Below are positions 20,500 through 32,559 of a stretch of DNA of 64,000 nt, piece by piece (position 1 is the first letter of the stretch; each line of letters begins with the position of its first letter). The notes under the pieces are model-generated. The model was not told the origin of the DNA. It searched no databases and saw only the letters and a program-made list of their open reading frames with translations. The translations under genes and the position numbers were made by a program. The stretch is from assembly GCA_015680685.1 (NCBI GenBank), contig MNCI01023831.1, forward strand, positions 5,532 through 69,531. The letters are read 5' to 3'. The stretch is from Gnetum montanum (Eukaryota; Streptophyta; Gnetopsida; Gnetales; Gnetaceae).

Positions 20500-23400
20500 T
20501 GAGAAGAAAATTAATTAGCACAAATGACTATCCTAACCTCACAACCTATACTTCACCTTCAACATTCATCACCTTGAATATAATAAAAGGGACCAAGGAA
20601 CATCACTTAGAGGGTCAATGCACATCCTGCCAAGCTGAGCACTTGTGAAGGATGGTGGATGAGTAGAAGCTGAATCTTTTTCAAATGGATGTGCCTACAC
20701 TAGGTTTAATGACGTCAATTTAGAAGATTCTCAAAAACAAAGATTATTTTCTTGTCATGAAATTCTTAAGCTATGTGCTCTAGCCAAAACTTCTTTGTAG
20801 AGATTTCTAACTTGAAGTTGAAAATTTAAAATGTAACATTTTTTAATCTATATTATATTGCAAAGGCATAGAAGATCGCTTAATATATGATGCATTTTGT
20901 AAGCCAAGACATAGATGAATGTCTTGATGATATAAACATTATATAAAACTAAAGATTTGAGCCAATACTTTTAATTTTTAATGTACAGTAATAATTTTCT
21001 CTTATTAAGATTCCTACTTTATCTTAAAGATATTGTCTTATTTTTAAACTTATTAAAAGTATTGCAACAACAACATAGAGTACTTTTGATAATTTTTCAG
21101 CATTGAGGAATTAAACTCATGGTATAGAATACTAAAATTATAGTCTATAACAAATGTAATAAGGCATAAAATATAAGAAACTAGCAATACACATAACCTC
21201 TTGTTTTAAATGTGTTAGCCTATAATTCTCTAATAATTACAAATGAGAATAATATATTGTTCAAAGAGTCACATATAGTATGAAAGCCTTGTAAAGCAAA
21301 TGTAAGAAGGAATCTATTATATCTTACATGTTCAAAACAAAATCAATCATTCTATTATCAAACCAACTACTGTTTATAGATGTGTTATGAAAATAAATAT
21401 TAGAAATAGATAAATAAATTTAAAATCTTTTCCTATTGGATGATTGCAATTCAATATTACAATAGTTGATCTAATTAAATTTATCATTAAACTTAAAGTA
21501 AAATTATAGTTACACATTTAGGCAACTTAAAATAATATGTTATTTTAGCAACCTTGAATTTAGAGGTTAGGGTTTCCTAATTCATTTTCATTTTTTTAAT
21601 TATAAAAGTCTCTTAACTAGTATAGGGTAGAAACAAATAATATTTGCAAGAAAGATGGATCCTTATGAATAAAAATTAGAAAATGCTTTATTAGATTTTG
21701 GTAAAATAGATATGTCTATGAAGATGTGGGAATAGACTTGTATGATTTTCTATAGATCTAAAAATGGTGAGAAATAAGTTTGGTGAACAACAAAATATGA
21801 TGGAAATATTTTAGAAACTAATAAAGCTTTACTTGTCTTTACTTCTATTAAAGAGATGAATACATCATGCTATTGATTGCTTAGCCAATACAACTATAAA
21901 GGAATTTAATATACTCCCCCATATTCTAGATTGCTTGGCTACATCAATGGCTTAGAATTCTGGGTTGATGATATCAAAATCAAATTAAGAGAATTGGACT
22001 CCTCTTAATAGATTTATTCAACATGATTTCCACCTAGCTTCTAGTCTTTTATAAAGTTAGCTCATGGAGTTTTCAAGGTTAGAAATATGTTAACATAAGT
22101 TCTATAATACTAAAATCCTACTATTTGCTCCTTAACAAAAAACAAGAAATTGTTAGTGTATAATGCAAATAGAATTTTTGCCTCTAGTTAATGAAATATG
22201 TATAAATTCTCAACTCAAAAAGAATGAAGAATTTGATAAATCATTGGTTCCATTTTTTTGGGTCTATCATCTTAATTTTTTTCATCGTACTTGATTTGAT
22301 CATGTACAAATGTTCAATGAGATAGGATTGTTGGAGTAGGTTAGATTATTTGAAAAAAGAAAGATCCTTCTTAAAAGGTTAAGGTCATCTTTGTATTCTC
22401 CAACATAAGTCTAAGCTGTTTAAATTTCAAAAAGTAGGGTGATGTCATAGCATAGGAAGTACTCGGAGGTTTTCAAAAAACTACAATTGGATTTGAAAAA
22501 ATATAACAATTTAAGAGTATTTGGGGTCATTTAGAAGTTATTTGAATATTCAATATAATATAAATGAAAGAAATGTTGATCTTATAATGAAACTATGGTA
22601 TTTAATGAAATATGATTTGTTTGATATTTCTTCCTTATCCACAAAAAAGATTCAAACTTTTAATTTTTAGACTAAGAATTGTTGTCCAACAAAGAAATAG
22701 TGCAAAGGCTTCATGCTAGTGGAGCCTATGATTATTTAATAGGAATAGAAAAAACCAAAAAGTACCACTTTTTTACTCAAAATGATTTTTCATAGATATA
22801 TTGTAATGGCCAAGCACAACCTTTCTTTATTTTGTTCAAAAGAAGAAGAAAATGTATTAGAACAAGAGAAAATAAAAAGAATAATCATAAGGAATAAACA
22901 TGATATTCTTATTTCTCAATGGGAAGAACCCTATATTGAGGGTTTTTAATGCATTCAAGGAAAGGGTACTAAATTACACTTTCTACATGTACACATGGAT
23001 AGTCCTTTAACACTTCATCACCAATATGTCATTGAATATCCATGGAGCTAGAGTGATCACTTGTACTTAGTAATTAATTACCAAAAATCTCTTAAAATCA
23101 ATTGTTTAGTATCATATGAATTTTTTCTTTATAATAATCTATGTGAGAGCTATTAATATTTATTAAATATGTTCATCTCTACCAAAATGTTATTGAATTA
23201 AATGACAACAACATTGTTGAAAACTAAATGGATTTTTATGAACGAAACTGAATAATTATTTTCTACAACAAGATTTTAAAAGGTTAGATGGATTTAAAAC
23301 TTGAAACGAAATTCCTCATTTTCTCGATCATGGAAGACAATAACACATTAAATTTTTTCTATGCAAAGAATAAATTAGTGGAAAATAGAATAAATATGTA

Positions 23401-23822
23401 TTTTAGCTTGATTTTTAACATGGAAACATGTCCTATATTTAATTCTAGATAAGGCATATTTTTTATTGATCATAATGAGCTTTCGAATTCATTGTTTAGA
23501 TTTAATAGACCTTGAAAGAAGTTAGATCATATCATATATAGTGAATCATAGTAATACTTTCTTTCCTTATTTTTGATGAAAAAGGAAATTCTCTAACTTT
23601 TCTTGAGAGTAGCCAGATTTATGTCCATCCCATACAATAATATAAGTAAAAATAATCAATGTTTTCTTGAATTCCTTCCAAATACTTTTCTTGACTTAGC
23701 TATTATGGGGGATGTGGGAGCAAGTTTCTTGTAAGGTATTTTTCTTTCAAGTGTGAAGCAAAAATGACATTATGTCCAACTATGTATAGGATTTGCAAGA
23801 GAATAAGAAAATTGAAGATATA
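20500..23822. other. AT-rich stretch with unidentified coding-like fragments
   Basis: No known element is recognised. Two + strand stretches look like decayed protein: about 22300-22400 (DHVQMFNEIGLLE, stop, VRLFEKRKILLKRLRSSLYS) and about 22840-23110 (EENVLEQEKIKRIIIRNKHD, ILISQWEEPYIEGF, stop, LHFLHVHMDSPLTLHHQYVI). They are broken by stops and I could not name the family. Downstream plastid genes (trnR, trnN, ycf1) that would flank 5S rRNA in many plastid genomes are not evident here. Confidence 0.35.
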
Positions 23823-23974
23823 TTGGCATCGAGCTATTTTTCCACAAGCCTCCCCCCATAGTATTGTAACCATAGTAAAGCTTAACTATCAAATTTAGGA
23901 TGACTTTCATAAAAATGAAAACACTTTGTGATGATAGGTTGGTGTGCTCCCTCTAAGCCTTAAACACCAAAATA
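23823..23974 (-). rRNA. rrn5: Plastid 5S rRNA relic
   Basis: The + strand reads ttggcatcgagctatttttc, then cctccccccatagtatt, aaagcttaact, and after an insert ggttggtgtg and ctctaagccttaaacacca. This is the reverse complement of chloroplast 5S rRNA with many transitions. A 33-34 bp insert at about 23903-23936 interrupts the molecule. Non-functional. Confidence 0.85.
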
Positions 23975-24191
23975 TTCAACCATGAAAGAAAAAACATGAC
24001 ATAATAGATAGGCATTGCTTGTTAGGCTTCAATTCTTCAAGGGTTGATGTCCCTTATTGGCATAAAACCATTCTATCTAATAGATAAGTACAACTATTCA
24101 TTGGTTAGTTTTATCTTTGTAAATAATTGCACAATGAAAATAAATGACTTACACTTGATTAGATCAATCATGTTAAGCATGTAGGAACAAG

Positions 24192-24270
24192 GTTCAAATC
24201 TCTTAATCATTTAGGAAATCCCCACTTGACACTATCATGATGAAGAAAAAACTCATCTGGTCATGATCTT
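24192..24270 (-). rRNA. rrn4.5: Plastid 4.5S rRNA relic
   Basis: gttcaaatctct, ttagga, then cacttgacactatcatgatg and actcatctggtcatgatctt match the reverse complement of chloroplast 4.5S rRNA. About 25 bp are missing in the middle (79 versus about 103 nt). Its place between 23S and 5S relics confirms the call. Confidence 0.85.
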
Positions 24271-24355
24271 ATCTTGTTTATAGGGTTATCTAATCCTCTG
24301 TAAGGATAGAGAACCATGCCTAACTATGTTGGCAACCAAATGCTATTAAGTTAAA

Positions 24356-24697
24356 GAGCACTCATCTTCAAGTGGGCTTCATACTTACATGATTTTAGTA
24401 GTTATTTTCTTTGCAGATAGCTACCCATCATATACCATGGATATGATAACTGGTACATCAAAGATGTGTCCTTCCTAGTCCTCTCATACTAAGAAAAGGT
24501 CCTCTTAATGATTTAACACTTGCATAGACTACAGACTAAACTATCTCATAACATTCCAAACCTAGATTACATACCATTTTAATGGGTGAAGAACTCAACC
24601 ATTGAAAAATGTGACTACCCTAGGTGGCTAAGAGTTGACATCAAGGTGAAAAACCTTCACATCGATATGAAATCTTGGGGATGATTAGCCTATTATA
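24356..24697 (-). rRNA. rrn23: Plastid 23S rRNA relic, 3'-terminal ~340 nt
   Basis: gagcactcatctt, gggctt, gctaccca, gataactggtacatcaaaga, gtccttcctagtcctctcat and aaaaggtcctctta follow the reverse complement of the chloroplast 23S 3' end. Then come aatgggtgaagaactcaacc and cacatcgatatg through cttggggatgattagcc. The last blocks include the region around the peptidyl-transferase-proximal helices. Only the 3' end (about an eighth of the ~2.8-kb gene) is present. Confidence 0.9.
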
Positions 24698-24899
24698 AAA
24701 GCATATTAAAATTAGAAATAAAAAATATTTGCAAACTATATAGGAAAAAAGAAATTTATATGTCATGTTTTGGATTTTTTTGGGAAAACTCTTTTATTAA
24801 AGAAGAGTTGTTAAATCCAAAATAATTTTATTATAAGTAAACTTCATAAAATATACTCAACATGATACTTTAAAAGAATTATAGAAGAATATTGAGCAC

Positions 24900-25040
24900 A
24901 AGGTATAGCTCAGCTAGTTGGCTCACATGCTTTGCACCTTTGAGGTACTTAGTTTGAGGCACTCTATGAGCACCCACCATGTTAGCTTGGAGGCATGTTC
25001 CAAGCATAGATAACACATATCAATTATCTCCAGGAAAACA
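24900..25040 (+). repeat. Candidate tRNA-derived SINE
   Basis: tatagctcagctagttgg fits a pol III A box, and agtttgaggc about 45 bp downstream fits the B box GWTCRANNC with one mismatch. The head resembles an alanine-type tRNA, but the anticodon arm does not fold properly, so it is not a tRNA gene. A body with 'ttagcttggaggcatgttcc' follows. The 3' end is not defined and no second copy lies in the window. Confidence 0.5.
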
Positions 25041-27560
25041 TAATCAAGAATTATAGAAGAATATCAATTTATACTTCTTAAAGTAAAGATGAAGCCCTTT
25101 GAGGTTGAAACTATTTGTCAACTTAAATCCTACATTCATGATCTTTTGAAATTTCTATTAAATAAATACTCAAAAAAGTCTCTAGTGAACTAAGATAAAG
25201 GATGCTTTTGTAATAGATATATATTTAAGAGCACATTCTTTATTCTCATCCTATGCAATTTTACAAAGTGATGAAAGAAGTGTATTTTAAAAAAACTTTT
25301 CTATTCAAATAATACTAGGGGAGGCCTTAATTGAAAAGAAAACTACTTTATAGATAGTATTCGTTACCATTTATAATGCACATTTAGCAATGTACAAATG
25401 AAAATTTATCATATGAGAGTTGAAATTAGTTTATAGTACAAAAATCCTTGTAAAGAATAAGTATGTTGATTTTGTAATCAAAATAGTATTAACAATGAAC
25501 AATACATTTCCCTATAATGTTTTGCTTTTGACCACGTTAGTCATAAGTGGAATATTGTAATTTTCAATTTGGGAAAAGGAGGTATAACTAATAACTGTTT
25601 GCCTACAGATCCATGTTTGACAATGAGGTAACTAATTTTGCTACCTTTCATTGGCCACTACAATCACCAATTTTGTTGATTTATTTTAAATATAACCTAG
25701 AATATTTAGCCCTTTTTAATGATATTTTAAAAACTCAGATTATGTACATTTTTATTGTCTAAGAGATCCAAAGAGGGTTTATGGACCTTTTCAATTTGAA
25801 TTTCAATTTTATCCCATGTAATTTCATCAAAGGAACTTTGAGGAGTTTTTAGTTCTTAGGTAAAGGAGAAATGTACTAGCTTTTCTAATCATATTTTAAT
25901 TTTAATGTTATTTGTTCCTCAATTTTAGAAAATATTACATATCATCTAATCAATTATAAGTTCAAATTCAAATTTTTTTATTAAAATAAAATAAATTTTC
26001 ATATTAGATAATAAAAAATAAAGATGGTTGATGGTAATAGGCATGGAAATTTAACAAAACCTTGAATAAATTCCATATCAATTTATAAGAATGAATCCAT
26101 TCAATCATAAATATGTGCATCCAACCCATAATTTGTTCACACCTCACACATAACTAATAAGTTTAGGCAAAGGAGAAAAGTTGGACATTTATCAAGATCA
26201 CTTTATATGCTATGAATTAATTCTACAAGTTATCCACAACAATGACTAAATTCAACTAGAAATTAAAATTTTTCAATAGCCCAACTCACTAATAAATGTT
26301 CAACCCTTGTACACCCATAACTAAGAATGACATCCAAAGGTCACATGATTTTGTGTATACAGTGTTGGATTATGTTTATAGAAAATGAGCAAGTACATGG
26401 CTTAGTTGTTCCATAGCTTACAGAAAGGAAGCAACACGATTCTTGGATGATTTTAGATTATGTTTCTCAAACAATGAGAAGGTGCCTTCATTAGTTCTTT
26501 CCTTAGTGGAGATTACTCTTATATTTATTTTTTTGATGATAAAGTCCAGCTAATACATACCTACCATAATTTATGTGAAGAAATATATTTCTTGACTCAA
26601 TGTTATGAAAATAATTATTTATTTTCCATTATAATGTTTGACAAACCTGTTATTTGCCTCTCAACCAAAAAGAAACTATTCATGGTTAAGCAATTATGTA
26701 GATGTACTCATTCCAAACAAAGGGGTTGCCTTGTTGTGTTCACCATCATGGGTGTCTCAAGCACAATTCCCTTTAAAAAATACCCCCATTTGTTTATCAT
26801 GGAAGAGTATAATTCATTATTTAATACAACTAACAAAGGGATTCAAAAATTACTTTTGGAAATTAAAATGGACAATTAAGACAAATTAGACATAAGTCTA
26901 ATGAATATGGAAAAACTAATAATTAAAATGACATTGACTTAAACCTAAGGATTTTGAAAGAAGATGTTGATATGTAAATTTGAATTACAAAAAACATCTT
27001 TAGAGAGCTCATTTTAGGATGCTATAGCCTAGGGCACCTTCCATATGTATATAGAAACTTTGGATATAGTCTCAATTGATAGAACGTATGTGATGTATGA
27101 GAATTAAAATAATTAAAGTGGTAATTATGGGATAGGTAAATTATTTTTAAAATGGAAGTTAATTCAAAATTTAATAATGCTTTAAAATAGTGCATGGAAA
27201 AATAACTTGAAAAAATATATAGGATATAATATAAACTTTGGAATTAAATTTTGAAATAAAAACAAAATATTAAACTACTCACTTGAGACATGATCATGTA
27301 CATTGCAATGTTAGAATTAATAGAAACATCTTTGTCTCATCAGAAGTATAAACTTTTGATAGATCATAACATAATGAATATAAAATTAAATTTCAAATGT
27401 TGTACATACTAAGATGAGTTGCTAAAATATTCAAGCCACTACTAAGCAAAAATGTTTCTTAACTAAATAAGGGAGCTCAAATATTATAATTGAATACAGA
27501 ATATTTTAATAAAATAAAATATTGGTTATTTGTGATATAAATGCAAAGAAAGGTAACTTA
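25041..27560. other. AT-rich stretch, nothing recognised
   Basis: Overlapping + frames at 26592-26889 are open for 80-95 codons but show no family resemblance. No LTR, tandem repeat or RNA gene was recognised. Confidence 0.3.
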
Positions 27561-28629
27561 GGTCTATAGTGAGCTTTTGATTTCATCACCCAAGTTGGAT
27601 ATAGGTCACATAAGGTTTCCTACCCATACTTAGAGAAGGTATCTATTGTAGCAAGTCTTTATGCTTGGCCTTCTACTCAAGCACGACATCAACTTGGGCC
27701 ATCCTATTTGGGTTCCACCAAAGCTAGGAACTTGTTTCTATATAATAACCAATATGATATTAGCCATAAACTTAAGCAGCAAATCGGTAGAGCAATGTGG
27801 GCAAACATGGACATACCAATCTTGGGATCTATTTTTTAGATACAGTCCACCATGTTCTCCACCAAGCCTTTCATGAAGGAAAACTTATCCGAAGCCTCTA
27901 TTCATGGCTACATGTGGAAGGTGGATGTGGTTGTTGGGTGCTTAGTGGAAACACTTATGGCTGCAACACAACATGCTTAGTAATTATTAGACAGCCAACA
28001 GCTAAGGGTGTAAGGGTTAAACAAAAAAAAGAAAAAAAGATGGCGGTGCAAAGCTCCTACCTATTTAGCCCTCAAATGTGAGAGTGGGGGGATCACCCAT
28101 CTATATTCTATCAAAGAAATTTTCAAACTCATCCCATTCAAATTGCAACAACCCTTCTTCCTCAAGTTGTTGTAGGACATTTTCAGCTTCTCATTTCTCT
28201 TCATCTAGTGCTCGTTCCTCAAGTTGAAGAGAGACATCATTCACTATGGGCTTTGTGACTACCACAAGGGCCTTCTTGCCTACATCACATAAGTTAGGAT
28301 CAAAATTTTTAATAATTAGTATAGTATATCATGACATATTATAGAAATATCTAATGATTCATACTCACCTATGATTCTTGAGTGTATATCGTGAAACTTC
28401 AACTAGATTTTTCTATCGCTCTTCTCCACCTCACATACGGGCTTCTTTATCGAGGGTCGTTTCTTAATCTTTGTTTTGGATGATTCCACTACCTCAAAAA
28501 TGAGTCATTCCCCTCTTGCTACATTTTTAGTGTTGGTCAGTTTGGCCTAACCTGCACTATCATGTGTGTGGTGAGATCAGCCCATGTTGCCTCTAGTCGT
28601 TATAGAAAATGACTTGTTGATTGCCTTTA
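27561..28629. other. Moderate-GC stretch, nothing firmly recognised
   Basis: Composition rises relative to the preceding 2.5 kb. Read on the minus strand, 28380-28520 gives short protein-like pieces (ESSKTKIKKRPSIKKPVCEV), which may continue the relic at 28630-30154. Confidence 0.3.
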
Positions 28630-30154
28630 GAGGATCCTGTGACCACATTGTGTTGAACAGGTGTCAAATCCATGACGTAAAAATTTTCCTACAGTCTTGC
28701 AGCACCCACCACTCATCCTCATGAACTACCAAGAACTCCACGAACCTTCACAGGCATGTTATGAAGAATACGAAGTGAACATGCGACCTTGCCTGGATGT
28801 TGTGGTGCAATCTAATAATCTTGGCATGTAGGCCATCGACAAGGTAAGAGGCCCAATTATACAACATGCCCTCCTCTATTACATCTCTCATCACCCAAGC
28901 TTGGTTCACCCTAAGGATTGTTGCTTGGGAGAGTAGCTTTGGGAACACACGTGCACAAAAGACTGGATAGAGGTGGTGGACCACTGGTAGCTTCACTTCC
29001 TTAACTTGAATTCCTTTTTGGGAGTTAAAAGTGCCCAACCACTCCTTAACATCCCCTTTGTGGTCCAAGTCTTTTTTATCCTTTTAAGCAACCAGTGGGC
29101 CCTCAAAGGAGATGTAGAAGAGATTTGCAAAGAATTCATTTGTGATGTCAAAAGTCACTTGCACACCATGGGCTCATGTGATGAAGCAATTGATGCTCTC
29201 ACTGAAAGAGTCAATGATGGAAATCATCTTGGACAATAGAGTACTTAGGCTAATGGCCAAGAAAAGATCCATTAGCCTAGCCTATTGAAGTTTCCTGGTT
29301 ATCTCCACTAGGGCCTCATAGCACAACCAACATTGTGAACTCTCAACCTCATCATATTTCATGATGAGAGTGGCCTTAGTGCAACCTTTTATAACCACTA
29401 TGACCTCTCTTGACTTGACTACCGCTACAATAGGAAAAAGTAAAGTTTGCAACATGAGAAAAGAAAAGCAGCAAATGCATAAGAAAAATGATACACTAGT
29501 TAAGTGGCATAAATGGTGTGCGAGATGGTGGTGGTGGGGCTAAAACCTCCTTTACACTTGGTAGGTTGTTCACCCACTTAGCATCCAACCAACCATAAGC
29601 TTGACACCTCTCATGAGCTTTAGGGTACCAATGAGGTTACTCCACTAGGTTAGACCAAATCTATCCAATCATCACTATGTAGACATTCTCACAAGATGAG
29701 AATTCTTGTAGGGCAATGCATGTGAAATTCAAGGCTGCCTCCTCATCATGGATGTCATGTGTGTCAATAGTAAATCTAGCAATAGACATAAGTGGTTAGC
29801 ATCCCCATATTGAATAGATAGTGTCAAAAATTATAAAAAGGCTCACCCTCCAGCATAATATATTATCTCAACCAGGTTCTAAAAAAGGGTATGAATTCAC
29901 CAAGTAATGAACAGGGTGTTGTTCTTGTTGTAACACTTGAATTCTGGCAGCTCCCATGTTTTGGATAAGGGTCCAAGGCCCCTAGGCCATTGGCTTGAAC
30001 TCCTTGCTCCATCGTTAGTAGTAGACTCATCAAATATGAACCTTAGGATGTCCCAATTCACCCCAAGAAATAGCATTTTTGTAATGACGTTGGCTACTTC
30101 TGCTGCCAAGTGTGACCATATCATTACACTAAAGTGGCAAAGTAAAAATTCCAA
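28630..30154 (-). pseudogene. Minus-strand retroelement-like ORF relic
   Basis: Frames at 29897-30154 (EVANVITKMLFLGVNWDILR, FIFDESTTNDG) and 28748-29068 (DVKEWLGTFNSQKGIQVKEV, VFPKLLSQATILRVNQAWVM, EEGMLYNWASYLVDGL) read like one protein broken by stops. The second part is reminiscent of the retroelement-associated 'putative plant transposon protein' type domain found upstream of some plant gypsy elements. That is a weak resemblance, not an identification. It lies opposite in strand to the Tat pol at 32-35.6 kb, so it belongs to another insertion. Confidence 0.4.
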
Positions 30155-30499
30155 AAACTCTTGTGCTCTTGACCTGAACCATACTGCCTATTAACCAATA
30201 CATGTGTCTAGTGCAAGTACATTTGGCATAGGTTCACTCATATAACAAAAGATACCCACTAGCTCAACCATAATGAGAGTGGGTTTCAACAGTACCATGT
30301 AGCCACAACATCAACAAGAGGAGAGTGTTAGCATTGCATACAAAAAAATGTATAAAAATTATTCTTAGCGCATTAGTAAAACTCTTGGATTTTCTAATAA
30401 GTCGTGCAGGAAAGGGACATGAACATACCCCTTTGATGTGCCTAGTTCCAAACAAGGCACAACACTAATGTCTACATTTCACATTTACACTTAGCATTT

Positions 30500-30960
30500 T
30501 CTCTAACTTTGGAAACATTATAACTTCAAGAATATAAAAAATCTTTTTTAACTATCAATTATGCTCCCCATGGAGCATAACCCTTGATAAAATTTCAAAA
30601 TCTTTTCAAACTGTTAGTTATGCTCCCCATAAAGCGTAATAACTACAAAAATTTCAAGTGTTCAAAAGGCTTCCTGTAGAGCATAACACTTGAAAATGTC
30701 AAAAACTTTCTAATTATTGCCTGCACTCCCTACAAAGCATAATAACTACAAAAATATCTAAGTGTTGGCTATGCTCCCTATAGAGCATAATAACCTCAAA
30801 AATTTCGAAGTGTTTGAAATGCTTCCTGCAGAGCATAACACTTGAAAATGTCAAAAAATTTTAAATTGTTGGTTATGCTCATCGTAGAGCTTAACGTTTG
30901 ACAAAGAAACTACAAAAATTTATAACTATTGACTACACTTCTTGCAAAGTGTAACATTGG
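30500..30960. repeat. Tandem repeats with palindromic cores
   Basis: About eight imperfect units of 50-65 bp. Each carries a hairpin-forming core such as ttatgctccccatggagcat or its variants (tatgctccctatagagcata), joined by 'aaaaatttcaagtgtt'-like spacers. Similar 'tatgctc...gagcata' motifs recur in the LTR at 37403-38975, so this may be part of a related LTR. Confidence 0.7.
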
Positions 30961-31129
30961 AAAATCATAATTTTTTCTAATTGTTTTATCATGCTCTTAG
31001 GATCGTACCCTAGCATGACAGCTGTGACCCTTGCAGTTTCCCTACCTAGATCGTTATGCTCTATATTCATCTTCAAGCTACTTTGACTATGGCTAAAAAC
31101 AAACAAAAAGGAATGTGTGCACACAAACC

Positions 31130-31235
31130 ATTTTGGCCCTATCTTGCGCCATGCATGGTACGCTAAAAACTCCTATTCTGCGCCTTGTGTGGCATGCAAA
31201 AAACCCTAATCCCACACCATGCATGGTACACAAGA
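31130..31235. repeat. Three short tandem units around 'gcgccatgcatggtac'
   Basis: Units of about 35 bp ('tgcgccatgcatggtacgc', 'tgcgccttgtgtggcatgc', 'cacaccatgcatggtacac') separated by A-rich spacers of 'aaaaac.cctaat' type. Confidence 0.55.
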
Positions 31236-32146
31236 AAAAAAAAAGACAAACCCTCACAACAAGAAAACTAGAAACCCACAAAATCGACCATGTGCACTCA
31301 CTCTCCTAACCATGGATCATGGTAGCCATGGTAGCGGTGATGGTCGTTACCTAGGGTAGGCTGTCATCAAAAAATCCAAAACTTCAAGGTGAATAAAGGA
31401 AGGAAAGAAATCATGAGGGTAGAGCATAGCACCATACCTTGATGATGGCGTCTTCCTTCGATCCTTTATGCACACCCTAGAAAGACATCTTAATGTGCAT
31501 TTTCCTTCATCCACGTTGGTGAGGCTAGGGCATTGGTGTTCATTGTGGCACATCATTGTTGATGTCTATGCTCCTAATTTCCTCTTCTACTTCACTACTT
31601 TTTGTTTCCTCCTCTTTGCTATGCTATGACTCCCTTCACCCTGGTCATGCTATGCTTAGTGATTATTCATTTTAACTTTTCAAAATGATAGGTTAAAAAA
31701 GGTGAAAATATCTTTTTATACTTTTCTAGGGTTTAGGAAACGTCACCCTCTCAGGTACTGTCCCACATCCCATGTGTAACACAGGACGAGCATAGCACCT
31801 AGAGTTAGAAAAAATTTCTAACTTTTCTAGCATCCCCATACTTCTAAAATGTTTTTCATTTTTTTTATTTCTTAGTAAATTCTCAACCTAATCCCACCTT
31901 AAAAATCTTTCAAGCCTTGCCTAAATTGATGCTTCTCACATGGTCAATGATCTGCTATGATCTTAAACTAGCAATCCCATGGCCAATTGAGGCCCCAAAA
32001 TTAATTTACACACTTTCTTACTTGATCCCATAATCACATAGTTCATAGCATTATCTTCCTTATTCTATGCATTTTACTTCATTAATAGAGGTGCTACTTG
32101 ATATGTTTTTTTGGTTGTTTTGTAGGATTCTTGATAGGATCGTAAC
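31236..32146. other. 5' flank of the Tat pol relic, nothing firmly recognised
   Basis: A gag would be expected upstream of pol, but no gag or zinc-knuckle motif could be read. The gag part is either deleted or too decayed. Confidence 0.3.
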
Positions 32147-32559
32147 ATGAATGTATACAAGCATCTTCATTTGCCCTTGGTCTTGAGTATACCTTATGGT
32201 GATTCCATGAGATGCATAAATACTAAATTCCTAGACTTTGAGCCCATGGCTTATGACACAAATTTAGCATCCCTAAAGACATCCCTAGATTGGCCAAACC
32301 ATCTAGTCAAAGCTCTAGATCTAGAGGTAAGAAACGTAACTAAGGATCTCCTCCTAGAAGACCCTGTAGTAACATGTAAAGGTGAGGCAAAGACATTGAA
32401 ACTAAGTTCCTTGTTAGAGCTTCAAATCAAACAAATCATGTAAAAAATACTCAATGATAATGTTAAGGAATTTGCATGGTCTTACGAGGACATGTTGGGC
32501 CTAGACCCTCACATAATACAATAGAACATTATCCTTGATCCTCACATAAAACCAATCAA

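Larger units (their letters stand above)
23823..24697 (-). other. Nuclear plastid DNA insertion (NUPT) with rRNA operon end
   Basis: On the minus strand the order is the 3' end of 23S, spacer, 4.5S, spacer, 5S, exactly as in chloroplast rRNA operons. Compared with remembered plastid sequence, most differences are C-to-T or G-to-A, as expected of methylated plastid DNA decaying in the nucleus. The insertion seems to end near 24697 within 23S and near 23823 at the end of 5S. Further plastid flanks may have decayed beyond recognition. Confidence 0.85.

Noticed and set aside
24900-24975. A tRNA gene (tagctcagctagttgg plus B box)
   Set aside because: Acceptor and anticodon stems do not pair and there is an extended non-tRNA body, so I call it a SINE head.
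26592-26889. Overlapping ORFs of 83-95 codons as a real gene
   Set aside because: Two frames are open over the same stretch, neither with family resemblance, splice signals or coding context.
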